From contig NZ_KB899842.1 in assembly GCF_000378425.1 (NCBI RefSeq), forward strand, positions 1 to 40,926: a stretch of DNA of 40,926 nt, read 5' to 3'. The stretch's first letter is position 1. Each line of letters opens with the position of its first letter. Of the stretch, positions 1 through 9,792 are shown piece by piece. This DNA is from Cohnella laeviribosi DSM 21336 (lineage in GTDB: Bacteria > Bacillota > Bacilli > Paenibacillales > Paenibacillaceae). A program made the position numbers and the translations under genes. The notes beneath the pieces are model-generated. The model was not told where the DNA came from, did not search any database, and was given only the letters and a program-made list of their open reading frames with translations.

Positions 1-327
1 CTCACTAGTTTCCGCCGCCGACTGCCGATCACACTAAGCGCTTCTCCACAACAAGGTGAGGGGACCAACTCTGCACATCGAACTGAAAACGCCGGGAGTC
101 TTCTCAACCAGCTCATACTCTGTTACAATGATCATGTTGGGTAGGGGATGCATCCCGTGAGCCTGTTGCTGCAGGCCCACATAAAAGGGAAGCATCCTTT
201 TCCTTTTCTGTGATACGGTCATTATATTCAGCAACTTCCGGACAGGCAATCCCATCAGCAATTGGACGTTATGCTTCAGCGGTAACAATTGCTTTTAGCA
301 ATACGTTCGGTGCTTCTTCTTTACAAA
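1..327. other. Left-edge intergenic stretch, no confident gene
   Basis: No gene is convincing here. An 84-codon minus-strand frame (34-288) is open, but it begins at a TTG without a ribosome-binding site and its product matches nothing I recognise. A small perfect hairpin (ATTGCT-TTT-AGCAAT, 288-302) lies about 25 nt beyond the stop of the upstream glycosyltransferase gene. It could help end transcription of the polysaccharide operon, although no T-run follows it. The stretch may be a decayed gene remnant or simple spacer. Confidence 0.5.
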
Positions 328-2859
328 TTATAAACTTTGAGATTTCGCATAGGCTAGTGTACTAGATAAGTTATACACTTCTTCCGTGCTTACGCTTCCG
401 TTGTTCTTCAAAAACTGACTCACTTCTTCCAGCATAGATTCCGTGAGACTGGAACTGCTGGATTCATTTATAACCTTTACATATTGCTCTACAATAATAT
501 CTAGATCCAGATATTTCTTCGCATAATTCCTCGCATTCATTCCAATTGTCTGAACGAGCTCAGGATTTGCAATCAGCATCTCCAACTTTTCTATGATCAT
601 ATTTATTTCTTCAGACTCTTGCAGCCGTTCAGGGGACGGAAGTTTAACGCAACAATCGTCCGGGATTTCTGAAAAACTTCCAATATCATTAATAAGCGCA
701 CATTTGCCGTTTGATAAAATTCGCATAAGACTGCCCGAAGACTCACCATTATAGGGAAAACGTAAATTCAAACAAATATCGGCTACATCAATATAGCTTC
801 CAAATTCGTCCAATTCTATATAACCTGTAACTTTAACACGAGCATTTAATTGTTGATCTCTCAACAGTTCTTCTAATTCTTCTTGTATTGTTGGAGACGG
901 TTTGCCCACCAAATACAAATCGATATGTTCATACTTATCAGCTAAAATTCTAAATGCTTTTACAATTGGTATAATCCTTTTCGTTTCGTGAATATGACCA
1001 AATGCTGATAAAATCAAACGATTTTCTGCAATATTAAGCCGTTTTCGAACTTCTACTTTGTTTGTATCCTTCTCCTTCAATTTTGCATAATGGTGTATTT
1101 TATACACCGTTCTTTGGACTTGTCTTTCCAAAACTCCTTTTTTAGCAAAATCACTATGAACAATGATTTTTTTTGCATAATTTGTTACAATTCCGTTGCA
1201 AGGCATTTCATAGATTTTCAAATGTGTACGACCCTCACGAAAATCAAGAACATAGCGTTCAACGAACTCCGAATCATAATCTTCCATCAAAAACTCTTTG
1301 TATTTTTGAAAATTATCTTTTTGCTTCTGAGATAAAAAGTAAATTAAACCGTGCAAGTTAAAATCGTGCAGAACAACTGTCCCAGGATAATTTTTAATGT
1401 ATTCAAGCATATAGGCATGATACTCACTGTTGCCCATCTGATAGACTACATCAACATATTCTTTGCTTCTGGCTTTAAATTGCGTATGTTCGTATATCTT
1501 TATGTTTTCATTCTGTAAATCGACAGGTGTATAACCTGTATCTACAAAAACATCAATTGTAAAATAATTCGATAAACGCCTTAAAATATCTACACTATAA
1601 TCCGAGATTCCCGATTGTAGTGGAGGTAACGGTGTAAAGAAGGCAATCTTGGATGCTGTACTTCGAGAATTTTTGTTTTTTTTAGGCAAAGACCTAAAAG
1701 CTTCTAACGTCGCTTCTGCCACATTCTTCCAATTAAATTTCTTGACTCTTTCAAGCCCTTTTTTCCTCAAATCATCCAAATCGGCATTATCCAGTATTTC
1801 TATCAATCCTCGGGTAATATCCTTTGTGTTAAAAGGGTCAACCAGCACGGCTACCCCTTCTGCAATCTCCCCAAGACTTGAATTATTCGACGTTAAAACT
1901 GGAGTTTCACACGCCATTGCCTCCACTACAGGCAGTCCAAATCCTTCATACTGAGACGGAAAAGCAACGACATGAGCAAGATTATATAATTTAACCAAAT
2001 GATCTAACGGCACAAAATTGGTTAAAATAACGCGATCTCCCACTTGATGCTTGTTTGCCAATTCGGTGTAACGAGTTACAGAAGCCGGAGTAAGCTTGCA
2101 AACGATGACTAATTGAAATTGTTCGATCAATCTTTTGGGCAAATTAGAATAGGCAACAATAAGACCGGCAATATTTTTTCGATCATCGTCTCCTCCGGTA
2201 CACATAATAAATGAATCTTTTATTTTATAGGTAGCTTTTAATGCCTCAACTTCTGAAGAAGGCATATCTAGCCTCGTATAACATTCATCTGTTCCTGCAT
2301 AAATCACATTGATTTTATGAGGGTCTTCCCCCAAATAATTCACCAAATCATCCTTAGCACTTTGAGAAATGGCAAGAATTTTATCATTCTTTTTCAAATT
2401 CGAAGCTAACTCCATATACTGCTTGTAAAAATGTTTATCACTAAGGTATCTTTCTTTAAACACGTAAGGGATTATATCATAAAGAGTGGATACTTTATTA
2501 ATTTCTGAAAACCAATTCATGTCATATTTAATTCTATGATCAAATGGTGATGTAAAATAAAAAATATCAATATCATAAGCTTTGATGAACTTTTTTACGA
2601 TATCTCCAAATACCAACTGAAATTGCGGATTTCTCCCCAAAAAGCCTTCTTTACCTAAGTAGAAATAATGTTCACTAACATTATCCGAGTAATGAAGAAG
2701 ATTCTTCAAACATGTATCTTCATAAAAATTAAGAAGATAGTATCGATTAACTCTATCGATTTCGAATAATGCTTTGAGCTGACTTGTCGTATAGTTCCCG
2801 ATGCCTCTATTTTTCGAGTCTGGACCTAAGATAGCAAGGACATCAATAGCAATATTCAC
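328..2859 (-). CDS. Bifunctional glycosyltransferase with two fused GT4 domains (WbdA-like polymerase candidate)
   Basis: A large cytoplasmic glycosyltransferase of 843 residues, about twice the length of a single GT4 enzyme. The N-terminal half (about 1-390) is a GT4/GT-B unit with the acidic motif EGFGLPVVE at 305-313 (E-x7-E). A short Ser/Lys-rich linker follows, and a second GT-B unit starts near 404. The second unit keeps the NGESSGSLMRIL region, but its distal glutamate is replaced, so the E-x7-E motif is degenerate. Translation starts at GTG (2859), whose GTGA overlaps the stop of the methyltransferase gene, with GGAG 7-8 nt upstream; the two genes are therefore translationally coupled. 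Double GT4 proteins such as WbdA polymerise mannan O antigens, and a similar chain-extending role is inferred here. The sugar specificity cannot be read from sequence. This is the last gene of the cluster inside the window. Confidence 0.85.
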   Translation of the reverse strand: MNIAIDVLAILGPDSKNRGIGNYTTSQLKALFEIDRVNRYYLLNFYEDTCLKNLLHYSDNVSEHYFYLGKEGFLGRNPQFQLVFGDIVKKFIKAYDIDIFYFTSPFDHRIKYDMNWFSEINKVSTLYDIIPYVFKERYLSDKHFYKQYMELASNLKKNDKILAISQSAKDDLVNYLGEDPHKINVIYAGTDECYTRLDMPSSEVEALKATYKIKDSFIMCTGGDDDRKNIAGLIVAYSNLPKRLIEQFQLVIVCKLTPASVTRYTELANKHQVGDRVILTNFVPLDHLVKLYNLAHVVAFPSQYEGFGLPVVEAMACETPVLTSNNSSLGEIAEGVAVLVDPFNTKDITRGLIEILDNADLDDLRKKGLERVKKFNWKNVAEATLEAFRSLPKKNKNSRSTASKIAFFTPLPPLQSGISDYSVDILRRLSNYFTIDVFVDTGYTPVDLQNENIKIYEHTQFKARSKEYVDVVYQMGNSEYHAYMLEYIKNYPGTVVLHDFNLHGLIYFLSQKQKDNFQKYKEFLMEDYDSEFVERYVLDFREGRTHLKIYEMPCNGIVTNYAKKIIVHSDFAKKGVLERQVQRTVYKIHHYAKLKEKDTNKVEVRKRLNIAENRLILSAFGHIHETKRIIPIVKAFRILADKYEHIDLYLVGKPSPTIQEELEELLRDQQLNARVKVTGYIELDEFGSYIDVADICLNLRFPYNGESSGSLMRILSNGKCALINDIGSFSEIPDDCCVKLPSPERLQESEEINMIIEKLEMLIANPELVQTIGMNARNYAKKYLDLDIIVEQYVKVINESSSSSLTESMLEEVSQFLKNNGSVSTEEVYNLSSTLAYAKSQSL

Positions 2860-4094
2860 TGTTTATCTCCTCTCTTGGAATGAAGATATTGCTTGTCAAC
2901 AAAAATGGAGTTAATTCCTGTAAATGCATACTCATCATAATCTTTTGCTTTTAAAAATTTTATAATTTCTTGGTTTTTAGATTGATAGGCCAAATTAAGA
3001 GGATCATACTCAATCATTTCAATTACAATTATTACAGGTCGGTCATTTTCAAAGTCAATTGACTTAATAATTTCCAAGTCTTTTCCTTCAATGTCAATCG
3101 ATAATATCGTTGGTGCTTTACCCAAAAACTTCTTCACTATATCTCGGTAGGAAATGGTTTCTATTGAAATTTTATCGATTATTTTTAAATCAGGATTTCT
3201 CTCGCAAAATGCTTTTGCCGTTTCATAATCCGGTGTACTAAGGCCATCTCCATTTAGAATGTAAAAATCCACGTTCTTCCCGGATTCAACATCTATGCAA
3301 TAATTCAATATAATATCTCTATTGCGATATTGTTTAAGTTCCGGAATCAGCATAGGATTGGCCTCAACGAGAATGCCTTTTGCCCCTCTGCTGTAGAAAA
3401 AATAAGTATTACTCATTTCTTTCGCATGATTAGCACCTAAATCAAGATAACTAATCGAATCAAAGGAGAGACCTAAGACATGTACCATGTAAGCAAGAAT
3501 ACTATCTTCTCCGGCCTGAGCATATGTGCGTTTATTAAAAATGGAAAACTCCAATTCTTTCGCTAACTGTTCAATCAAAGCATCTTTTCTCTGATTCTGC
3601 TCTTCTAAAAAAACAATTTTATTCTCGATTTTCTTAAGAAGATCATCGTACTCATTAAATTTCCTTGACGTTTCAAGAACTGCCATGCTCGTCTGACTCT
3701 CGAATTCGTTGAAACGTCGATTTGTTTCATCAAAGCCTTCTCTAATCTTACTTTCTTGTTCACTTAATTTATTTGTTATTCGATTGATTGAAGTTGTTGC
3801 TGCATGATTAAACTCCGTTTGTTGAACAACAATTGGTCTAATATACCATTTCAAAAACTTTCGAGCAACTTTTTTCCCAAAAACAATCGCAGGACCAATA
3901 AATTTTCGATGCGATGTGATTGGCCGGTGGTCATAGTTATCCTTCGTTTGGTGCATAATCGAAATGTTTCGATTGATTTCGTCCAATTCAGAAACGTCAC
4001 CGGAAACCTCAAACAGTGCCGCTTGATTGTTGGCATTTATATGGGACATCAATTTTTTAAAAATAACTTCGTGTTCAACATTATTAAATTTCAT
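2856..4094 (-). CDS. FkbM-family methyltransferase with N-terminal coiled coil (possible glycan cap/ruler)
   Basis: A 412-residue SAM-dependent methyltransferase. Residues 1-60 are of unknown nature. Residues 67-95 form a basic/aromatic patch (WYIRPIVVQQTEFN), about 102-183 is a long predicted coiled coil rich in charged heptads, and about 190-400 is the FkbM domain. Visible motifs are the SAM loop LDLGAN (217-222), VEAN (243-246) and SIDIEG (332-337). FkbM enzymes commonly O-methylate sugars. The gene lies directly after wzt and overlaps the double glycosyltransferase by 4 nt, so it probably acts on the same glycan. Methylation of the chain end followed by recognition by Wzt is the known WbdD logic, and a coiled coil would fit a ruler function; this is inference. 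The start ATG has GGAGG 10 nt upstream. A protein or small-molecule substrate cannot be excluded. Confidence 0.85.
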   Translation of the reverse strand: MKFNNVEHEVIFKKLMSHINANNQAALFEVSGDVSELDEINRNISIMHQTKDNYDHRPITSHRKFIGPAIVFGKKVARKFLKWYIRPIVVQQTEFNHAATTSINRITNKLSEQESKIREGFDETNRRFNEFESQTSMAVLETSRKFNEYDDLLKKIENKIVFLEEQNQRKDALIEQLAKELEFSIFNKRTYAQAGEDSILAYMVHVLGLSFDSISYLDLGANHAKEMSNTYFFYSRGAKGILVEANPMLIPELKQYRNRDIILNYCIDVESGKNVDFYILNGDGLSTPDYETAKAFCERNPDLKIIDKISIETISYRDIVKKFLGKAPTILSIDIEGKDLEIIKSIDFENDRPVIIVIEMIEYDPLNLAYQSKNQEIIKFLKAKDYDEYAFTGINSIFVDKQYLHSKRGDKQ

Positions 4095-4131
4095 TAATCG
4101 GAAACCTCCTTGGCCTTAAAATAAAACTCCA

Positions 4132-5427
4132 TTATCCAATTTCCCATTCATGTTCAATCGTAAAGAGACCTACAGCCTTATCATTGGACACAACTGTAAA
4201 ATCCATATAATACTTAATAAAATCCAAGGCTCGATGGTCTCCATCCACAACTGCAACATTAAGCTTATAGGTTCCGCTTAATAGATTGCATTTTTTCACC
4301 TTAAATCGAACTGTTCCTCTTTTATTAATACGATCAATCTTTAGATTAGCAATTTGGGTATTATTTCCATAAACTAAAACCTTATCTGCTGTGTAAATAC
4401 CAGTACCAAATATATATGCTTTCTGTTCCCGATTTAGCTTATAATCAATCTCAATGCAGAAAGGTTCCCCGGCCATTAAAACATTCGTCACTTTTCCTTC
4501 GGCATTTAAAATGCGTGCTTCTGTAATTTCAACTTCCTTCGAGCCCCAACGTACATCTTCCGAAAATGTCGGTTCATCGACTGTCGAGGTATCTGAGCTT
4601 TCATTAGCCTCCGTCACTTCCACTTCTTCTTTCTCCCCAACACCACTAGAACTAATTTCCAGGTACTCTTGTTGCCTTTGCTCTACGAACTGCTTATTCA
4701 TGTGTTGAATATATAAATTAATAATTTGATCCGCTTCTCCTTGACGAACGATTTGTCCTTCATTCATCCATACAACACGATCACAAATCTTCTCAATCGT
4801 ACCTAAATCATGAGCAACAATAACAATCGTAGCCCCATTTCGCTTAAAACTCTCAATTTTTTCCAAGCATTTCTTTTGAAAATTTGCATCACCAACCGAT
4901 AATATCTCATCGATTAATAAAATCTCCGGATTTACATTAATTGCAACAGAGAAAGCCAATTTCATATACATACCAGAGGAATAAGTTCGCACCGGATTTT
5001 CAATAAACTTTCCCAACTCTGAAAAACGGATAATTTCATCGATTCGTTGATCTACTTCTTTTTTGCTTAATCCAAAAATAGATGCATTGATGTATATGTT
5101 TTCTCTTCCCGTAAAATCCGGATGAAAACCTGCACCTAATTCAATTAAACTTGATATTTTACCATTAACGGTAATCGTGCCTTGATCCGGATATAAGATT
5201 TTCGTTATTAATTTTAACAGCGTGCTTTTACCGCAGCCATTATGGCCAATTAGCCCAATGGTCTCTCCGCGGCGAATATCCAGACTTAAGTTTTTAAGCG
5301 CATAGAAAGTACTGTATTCATTACTTCGAAGCTTTAATACTTTTTCTTTTAATGATACTGGTTTATCACGATATATTTTAAAAGTTTTCGTCACGTTTTT
5401 AATCGAGATCACAGTTTGATCTTTCAT
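4132..5427 (-). CDS. wzt: Polysaccharide ABC exporter, ATP-binding subunit Wzt with C-terminal glycan-binding domain
   Basis: ATPase of an ABC-2 polysaccharide exporter, acting at the cytoplasmic membrane with the permease encoded just upstream (1-nt gap). Using the ATG at 5427, the protein has 431 residues. Walker A (GHNGCGKS) lies near 61-68, the signature YSSGM near 149-153, Walker B LLIDE near 170-174, and the switch histidine is in VIVAHD. An acidic linker rich in E, T and S (about 250-285) joins a beta-rich C-terminal domain of about 140 residues, the position of the Wzt_C domain that recognises the finished glycan end in O8/O9a-type exporters. A longer open frame reaches 5484, but it would overlap the permease gene. 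GGAGG stands 8 nt before 5427, which decides the start. Confidence 0.93.
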   Translation of the reverse strand: MKDQTVISIKNVTKTFKIYRDKPVSLKEKVLKLRSNEYSTFYALKNLSLDIRRGETIGLIGHNGCGKSTLLKLITKILYPDQGTITVNGKISSLIELGAGFHPDFTGRENIYINASIFGLSKKEVDQRIDEIIRFSELGKFIENPVRTYSSGMYMKLAFSVAINVNPEILLIDEILSVGDANFQKKCLEKIESFKRNGATIVIVAHDLGTIEKICDRVVWMNEGQIVRQGEADQIINLYIQHMNKQFVEQRQQEYLEISSSGVGEKEEVEVTEANESSDTSTVDEPTFSEDVRWGSKEVEITEARILNAEGKVTNVLMAGEPFCIEIDYKLNREQKAYIFGTGIYTADKVLVYGNNTQIANLKIDRINKRGTVRFKVKKCNLLSGTYKLNVAVVDGDHRALDFIKYYMDFTVVSNDKAVGLFTIEHEWEIG

Positions 5428-5428
5428 A

Positions 5429-6205
5429 TTACAATTCCTCCGCAAAGGTTTTCTCGCATTTTTCGAACAACAAAACTCCAACAATCAGCACAATAACGCC
5501 AATTATTAGAGAATAGAGCAACCTATTCCAATCGGGAGGAGTTCCATTTAATAGAATATCTCTAAACGATTCAATAATCGGAACCATCGGATTATAACCA
5601 ACCATTTCCCCTATTTGCTCTGGAAAAATGGTAATAGGAAAGACAATCGGTGTTAAATAGAACCAAACAAAAGTAAGTACGTTTACAATGTGCTCCAGAT
5701 CCCTGTACTTAACATATAGTGATGAGAATATTAATGCTAAACCAAAAATAAAAATAAATTCAATAAGTAGGACAACTGGGAGCCAAAGCACATTTACGGT
5801 CAAATGGACACCGGTTATTAGCAGTGCAGCAAAAACGATGGATAGCCCATAAATATAGTTCATTAAATTCGTGGAAACTGCAGCTAAAGGCAAAATAATC
5901 CGAGGAAAATAGATTTTCTTAACTAAGTTTGAACCTGCCACAATACTTGTTGTCGCGCCTTGAAGCGAAGATGTAAAAAAGATCCATGGCAACAAAGCGA
6001 TAAACAAGAACATCGCGTAATTTTCTTGTGTGACTTTTAATATATAAGGAAAAACAATCGAATAGACAACCAGTTGCAAAAGAGGATTTACAAAGGTCCA
6101 TAGAAATCCAAGAAAGGAGCCTTTATATCGAGAACGTAAATCTCGCTTTACAATGCTGACCAACATTCCTCTATAAGCCCAAACTTCTTCAATGCGATTA
6201 ATCAT
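5429..6205 (-). CDS. wzm: Polysaccharide ABC exporter, permease subunit Wzm
   Basis: An ABC-2 family membrane permease of 258 residues with six predicted membrane spans. It carries the typical N-terminal amphipathic segment and RDLRSRYKGSFLGFLW motif found in Wzm/TagG/RfbA-type exporters of lipid-linked polysaccharides. It pairs with Wzt, encoded 1 nt downstream. The ATG at 6205 (MINRIEEV) is chosen over an in-frame GTG at 6223, because GGTGGG lies upstream of 6205 and nothing comparable precedes the GTG; both signals are modest, so the start is not certain. The export substrate is probably the glycan built by the neighbouring transferases. A hairpin between gmd and this gene may separate their expression. 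Confidence 0.92.
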   Translation of the reverse strand: MINRIEEVWAYRGMLVSIVKRDLRSRYKGSFLGFLWTFVNPLLQLVVYSIVFPYILKVTQENYAMFLFIALLPWIFFTSSLQGATTSIVAGSNLVKKIYFPRIILPLAAVSTNLMNYIYGLSIVFAALLITGVHLTVNVLWLPVVLLIEFIFIFGLALIFSSLYVKYRDLEHIVNVLTFVWFYLTPIVFPITIFPEQIGEMVGYNPMVPIIESFRDILLNGTPPDWNRLLYSLIIGVIVLIVGVLLFEKCEKTFAEEL

Positions 6206-6300
6206 TTTGAATTTACGACCCACCGTTCATGAAAACTGTGTTCAGTTTACCAAAAGAAGGGGTACAATTTGTCCCCTTCTTCTAAACAAAATTTTAGTTG
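6206..6300 (-). terminator. gmd-wzm spacer with terminator-like hairpin and an inverted repeat
   Basis: Just after the gmd stop, an 8-bp perfect stem (AGAAGGGG/CCCCTTCT, 6255-6262 and 6273-6280) is followed in the minus direction by a short T-rich run. It could be a weak intrinsic terminator or an attenuator that lowers expression of wzm and the genes beyond. Closer to wzm is a second, smaller inverted repeat (AAACTG-TGTT-CAGTTT, 6233-6248), a possible operator. No good -35/-10 pair was found in this spacer. Confidence 0.5.
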
Positions 6301-7296
<996 letters not shown>

Positions 7297-7301
7297 TTAT
7301 T

Positions 7302-8381
7302 TTATAAATATTGCATGAGCTTTTGGCTTCTAATCTCTTTCAATAGCCTTTTAACTTCTTGGGCTTTATCTTTAGTACAGATCAGAGTAACGTCTTCCGT
7401 ATCTACGACTATTAAATCTTCAATGCCTAGGGTTGCAATTAATTTTCCGCTATTGCTTTCAATAATGCAACGTTTGGTATCCACATTCAGTGTATTTCCA
7501 ACGATAACATTACCATTTTCATCACGTTCATTAATTCGGTCCAACGCGGTCCAGCTACCAACATCATCCCAACCTAATTTACAAGGGATGACATAAATAT
7601 GATCTGCTTTTTCCATAATGCCGTAATCAATGGACTCATCCGGCATTTTGGTGAACTCGGTTTTGATTACCTGCTCTTGAAAAGGAGTGCCTAGAGCATC
7701 TTGTATCGATTGAAGAATCGTATAAACTTCTGGCATATATTCTTTAAATTTACAAAGGATCGTTGTCGTCTTCCAAACAAAAATACCACTGTTCCAATAG
7801 AAATTTCCTGCTTCTAGATACTTTTCGGCAGTTTTGGAATCTGGTTTTTCGACAAACCGACTGACAGCGTGAACCTCTACTCCTCCGGTTTGATCAATCT
7901 CTCCGGAGCTTTCTATATACCCATACCCTGTCTCAGGATAAAGTGGTGTAATCCCCAAAGTGACGATGTTTTGATCCTTCGAGGCAACTTCGGCGGCCGT
8001 ATTTAAAATTCGAACAAACTCATCTTCATCTTTGATGATATGGTCGGATGGCAAGACAATCATTGTGCTTCCCGGATATCTTTTTTCAATATGGATAGCC
8101 GCAAGCCCTACGCATGGCGCTGTATTTTTGCCAATGGGTTCGATAATAATGTTCTCTTCAGGCAAATGTGGGATCTGCACTCGAATCAGTTCCGCGTAGA
8201 GTTCATTCGTAATTACGAACACCTGCTGAATGTCCATAATCCGTTCCAATCGAGCAACCGCTTGTTGAATCATCGATTTATTGCCCGATATATTCAAGAA
8301 CTGCTTGGGCAAGTGAGTTCTGCTTTTCGGCCAAAACCGCTCCCCTTTGCCACCTGCCATAATTAGACTGGTAATCGTCAT
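7302..8381 (-). CDS. manC: Mannose-1-phosphate guanylyltransferase (single-domain)
   Basis: Makes GDP-mannose from mannose-1-phosphate and GTP. At 359 residues it is the short, guanylyltransferase-only form, without the C-terminal phosphomannose isomerase domain of proteobacterial ManC/AlgA. Visible motifs are the nucleotide-binding MAGGKGERFWP with downstream PKQFL (8-29), PSDH (111-114) and the FVEKP signature (176-180). Its ATG overlaps the stop of the upstream GT4 gene as ATGA, which indicates translational coupling. Mannose-1-phosphate could come from the PgcA-type mutase at 31.3-33.0 kb. Confidence in family and reaction is high. Confidence 0.95.
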   Translation of the reverse strand: MTITSLIMAGGKGERFWPKSRTHLPKQFLNISGNKSMIQQAVARLERIMDIQQVFVITNELYAELIRVQIPHLPEENIIIEPIGKNTAPCVGLAAIHIEKRYPGSTMIVLPSDHIIKDEDEFVRILNTAAEVASKDQNIVTLGITPLYPETGYGYIESSGEIDQTGGVEVHAVSRFVEKPDSKTAEKYLEAGNFYWNSGIFVWKTTTILCKFKEYMPEVYTILQSIQDALGTPFQEQVIKTEFTKMPDESIDYGIMEKADHIYVIPCKLGWDDVGSWTALDRINERDENGNVIVGNTLNVDTKRCIIESNSGKLIATLGIEDLIVVDTEDVTLICTKDKAQEVKRLLKEIRSQKLMQYL

Positions 8382-9664
8382 GCCAGGCCTCCTAGATCAT
8401 CCCTTATCTCTTTAAGACGTTGTTCGATTTTAGCTCCTATTGCGGAAGGTGAAAAGTCTGTCATAATGGTTTGCTTTCCATTCTCCGCAATCTGTGCGTA
8501 ATAATCCGGATCTCTGACTAATTTCACCATATATTTACTTGCATGAGCAATATCGGGGTCGGCCCAGACTTGATGTGCTGCATAAGGTCCATAGTTTTTA
8601 CCTACCTGCTTTAGACGATAACGAACCGGACAAGAGTTGCTTTCCGTCATAAAATCCGTATTGGCAGACCAGTTGGTTCCAATGACCGGTTTACCCAAAT
8701 ACATTGCTTCAGCCAGACCTAGCCCAAACCCTTCGCTTCGGTGAAGTGAAATGTAACAATCAGAACAGTTGATCAGCGCATTCGTATCGTTTCGGCTGAA
8801 CGTTTGATTCAAAATGTAAATATTAGAATACCCTTCCGTAAGCGTTAAGAGTTTTTTCATGTCCTCTTTATTGGAATGAGCATTATTCACTTTAACAATA
8901 AGTCCGACTGAACAATCGTCAGGCTTAAAAGCCATTTTAAAAGCTTCAATTGAAGCTATTGGATTTTTTCGTTCTTGAAAACTGTTCATATCGTACATCG
9001 TTAAAAACAGAAAAGACTGCTCAGGAAGCCGGAAATAAGAACGATCCCTATATGTTTCTATTTTCACTTCAATACCGTGGGGGATAATCGTAACTGGCAC
9101 ATTGCTCTTCGCAGAAACGGCCTCCGCTACAAAAGTCGAAGGAACCCAAACTTCATTCACAAATTTGAAACCGTCCAGCCATTCATCCGGGAATTCAGGC
9201 AGTTCCCAGTGCCAATATCCAATGTTGTATCTTTTCTCAAATAATGATTGTCCAAAATGTGTATATACTTCAATCATTTGCTCAGCATTGACATGAAAGA
9301 TATTTACATTATATCGAGGGGCATCGACTTCCTTATGACTCCAGGACAAATCTGACATTCGTGCCGTGTTCGTACCTTTAAAGTTAAGTATATCAAAAGG
9401 AATATTGGTGGTTTGAATACAATTGGCCGCAATTCTGCAAGATTCTCCGATTCCCATTTCCGCTCTTATGTATCCAATCAAATTAATCCCCGATATGTCC
9501 ATCGGCTTTTCCATCGAGCGAATATCTAATTTTTCTAACGAAAATGCATTATCGATGACTTTTCTCTTAAGTTCTTTTCTCACAGACTGTGGAATGAACG
9601 GAATTAGTACTTTTTTCATCGATATAGCCAGTTTATAAATCAGCTTAAATATAAAAGCCTTCAT
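8378..9664 (-). CDS. Glycosyltransferase, GT4 family
   Basis: A 428-residue GT-B fold transferase, predicted cytoplasmic or membrane-associated through its basic, hydrophobic N-terminus. It has a GYIRAEMGIGESCR segment near 65-78, a WHWELPEFPDEW segment and a late EGFGLGLAE motif (E-x7-E), all typical of GT4 enzymes of the group often found in Gram-positive glycan clusters. It probably adds a sugar, perhaps mannose-derived given manC and gmd immediately downstream, to a lipid-linked intermediate. It is the first gene of the AT-rich sub-operon and follows a candidate extended -10 promoter. Its ribosome-binding site (GGCGGTG, 11 nt away) is modest. Substrate and linkage are unknown. Confidence 0.85.
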   Translation of the reverse strand: MKAFIFKLIYKLAISMKKVLIPFIPQSVRKELKRKVIDNAFSLEKLDIRSMEKPMDISGINLIGYIRAEMGIGESCRIAANCIQTTNIPFDILNFKGTNTARMSDLSWSHKEVDAPRYNVNIFHVNAEQMIEVYTHFGQSLFEKRYNIGYWHWELPEFPDEWLDGFKFVNEVWVPSTFVAEAVSAKSNVPVTIIPHGIEVKIETYRDRSYFRLPEQSFLFLTMYDMNSFQERKNPIASIEAFKMAFKPDDCSVGLIVKVNNAHSNKEDMKKLLTLTEGYSNIYILNQTFSRNDTNALINCSDCYISLHRSEGFGLGLAEAMYLGKPVIGTNWSANTDFMTESNSCPVRYRLKQVGKNYGPYAAHQVWADPDIAHASKYMVKLVRDPDYYAQIAENGKQTIMTDFSPSAIGAKIEQRLKEIRDDLGGLA

Positions 9665-9732
9665 TAATCTAATCGCACCGCCAATTCCATTTGCTTTTCG
9701 TTAGAAATGGTTTAATGGAGTTTATCTTGTTT

Positions 9733-9741
9733 ATTATACCA
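9733..9741 (-). promoter_or_regulatory. Candidate extended -10 promoter for the GT4-manC-gmd operon
   Basis: On the minus strand the spacer between the small secreted-protein gene and the GT4 gene carries TGGTATAAT, a perfect -10 with the TGn extension. No convincing -35 lies 16-18 nt upstream, which extended -10 promoters can tolerate. The start site would fall about 60 nt before the GT4 ATG. A small inverted repeat (CCATTT/AAATGG, 9687-9710) lies in the leader. Confidence 0.5.
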
Positions 9742-9792
9742 TGTTTTCTCGCAATTTCTGGCTTCTATTGTTGATTTCTGTCATTAATAAGC

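Noticed and set aside
34..288. 84-codon minus-strand frame at the left edge
   Set aside because: TTG start without ribosome-binding site and no recognised product; kept only as part of the intergenic description.
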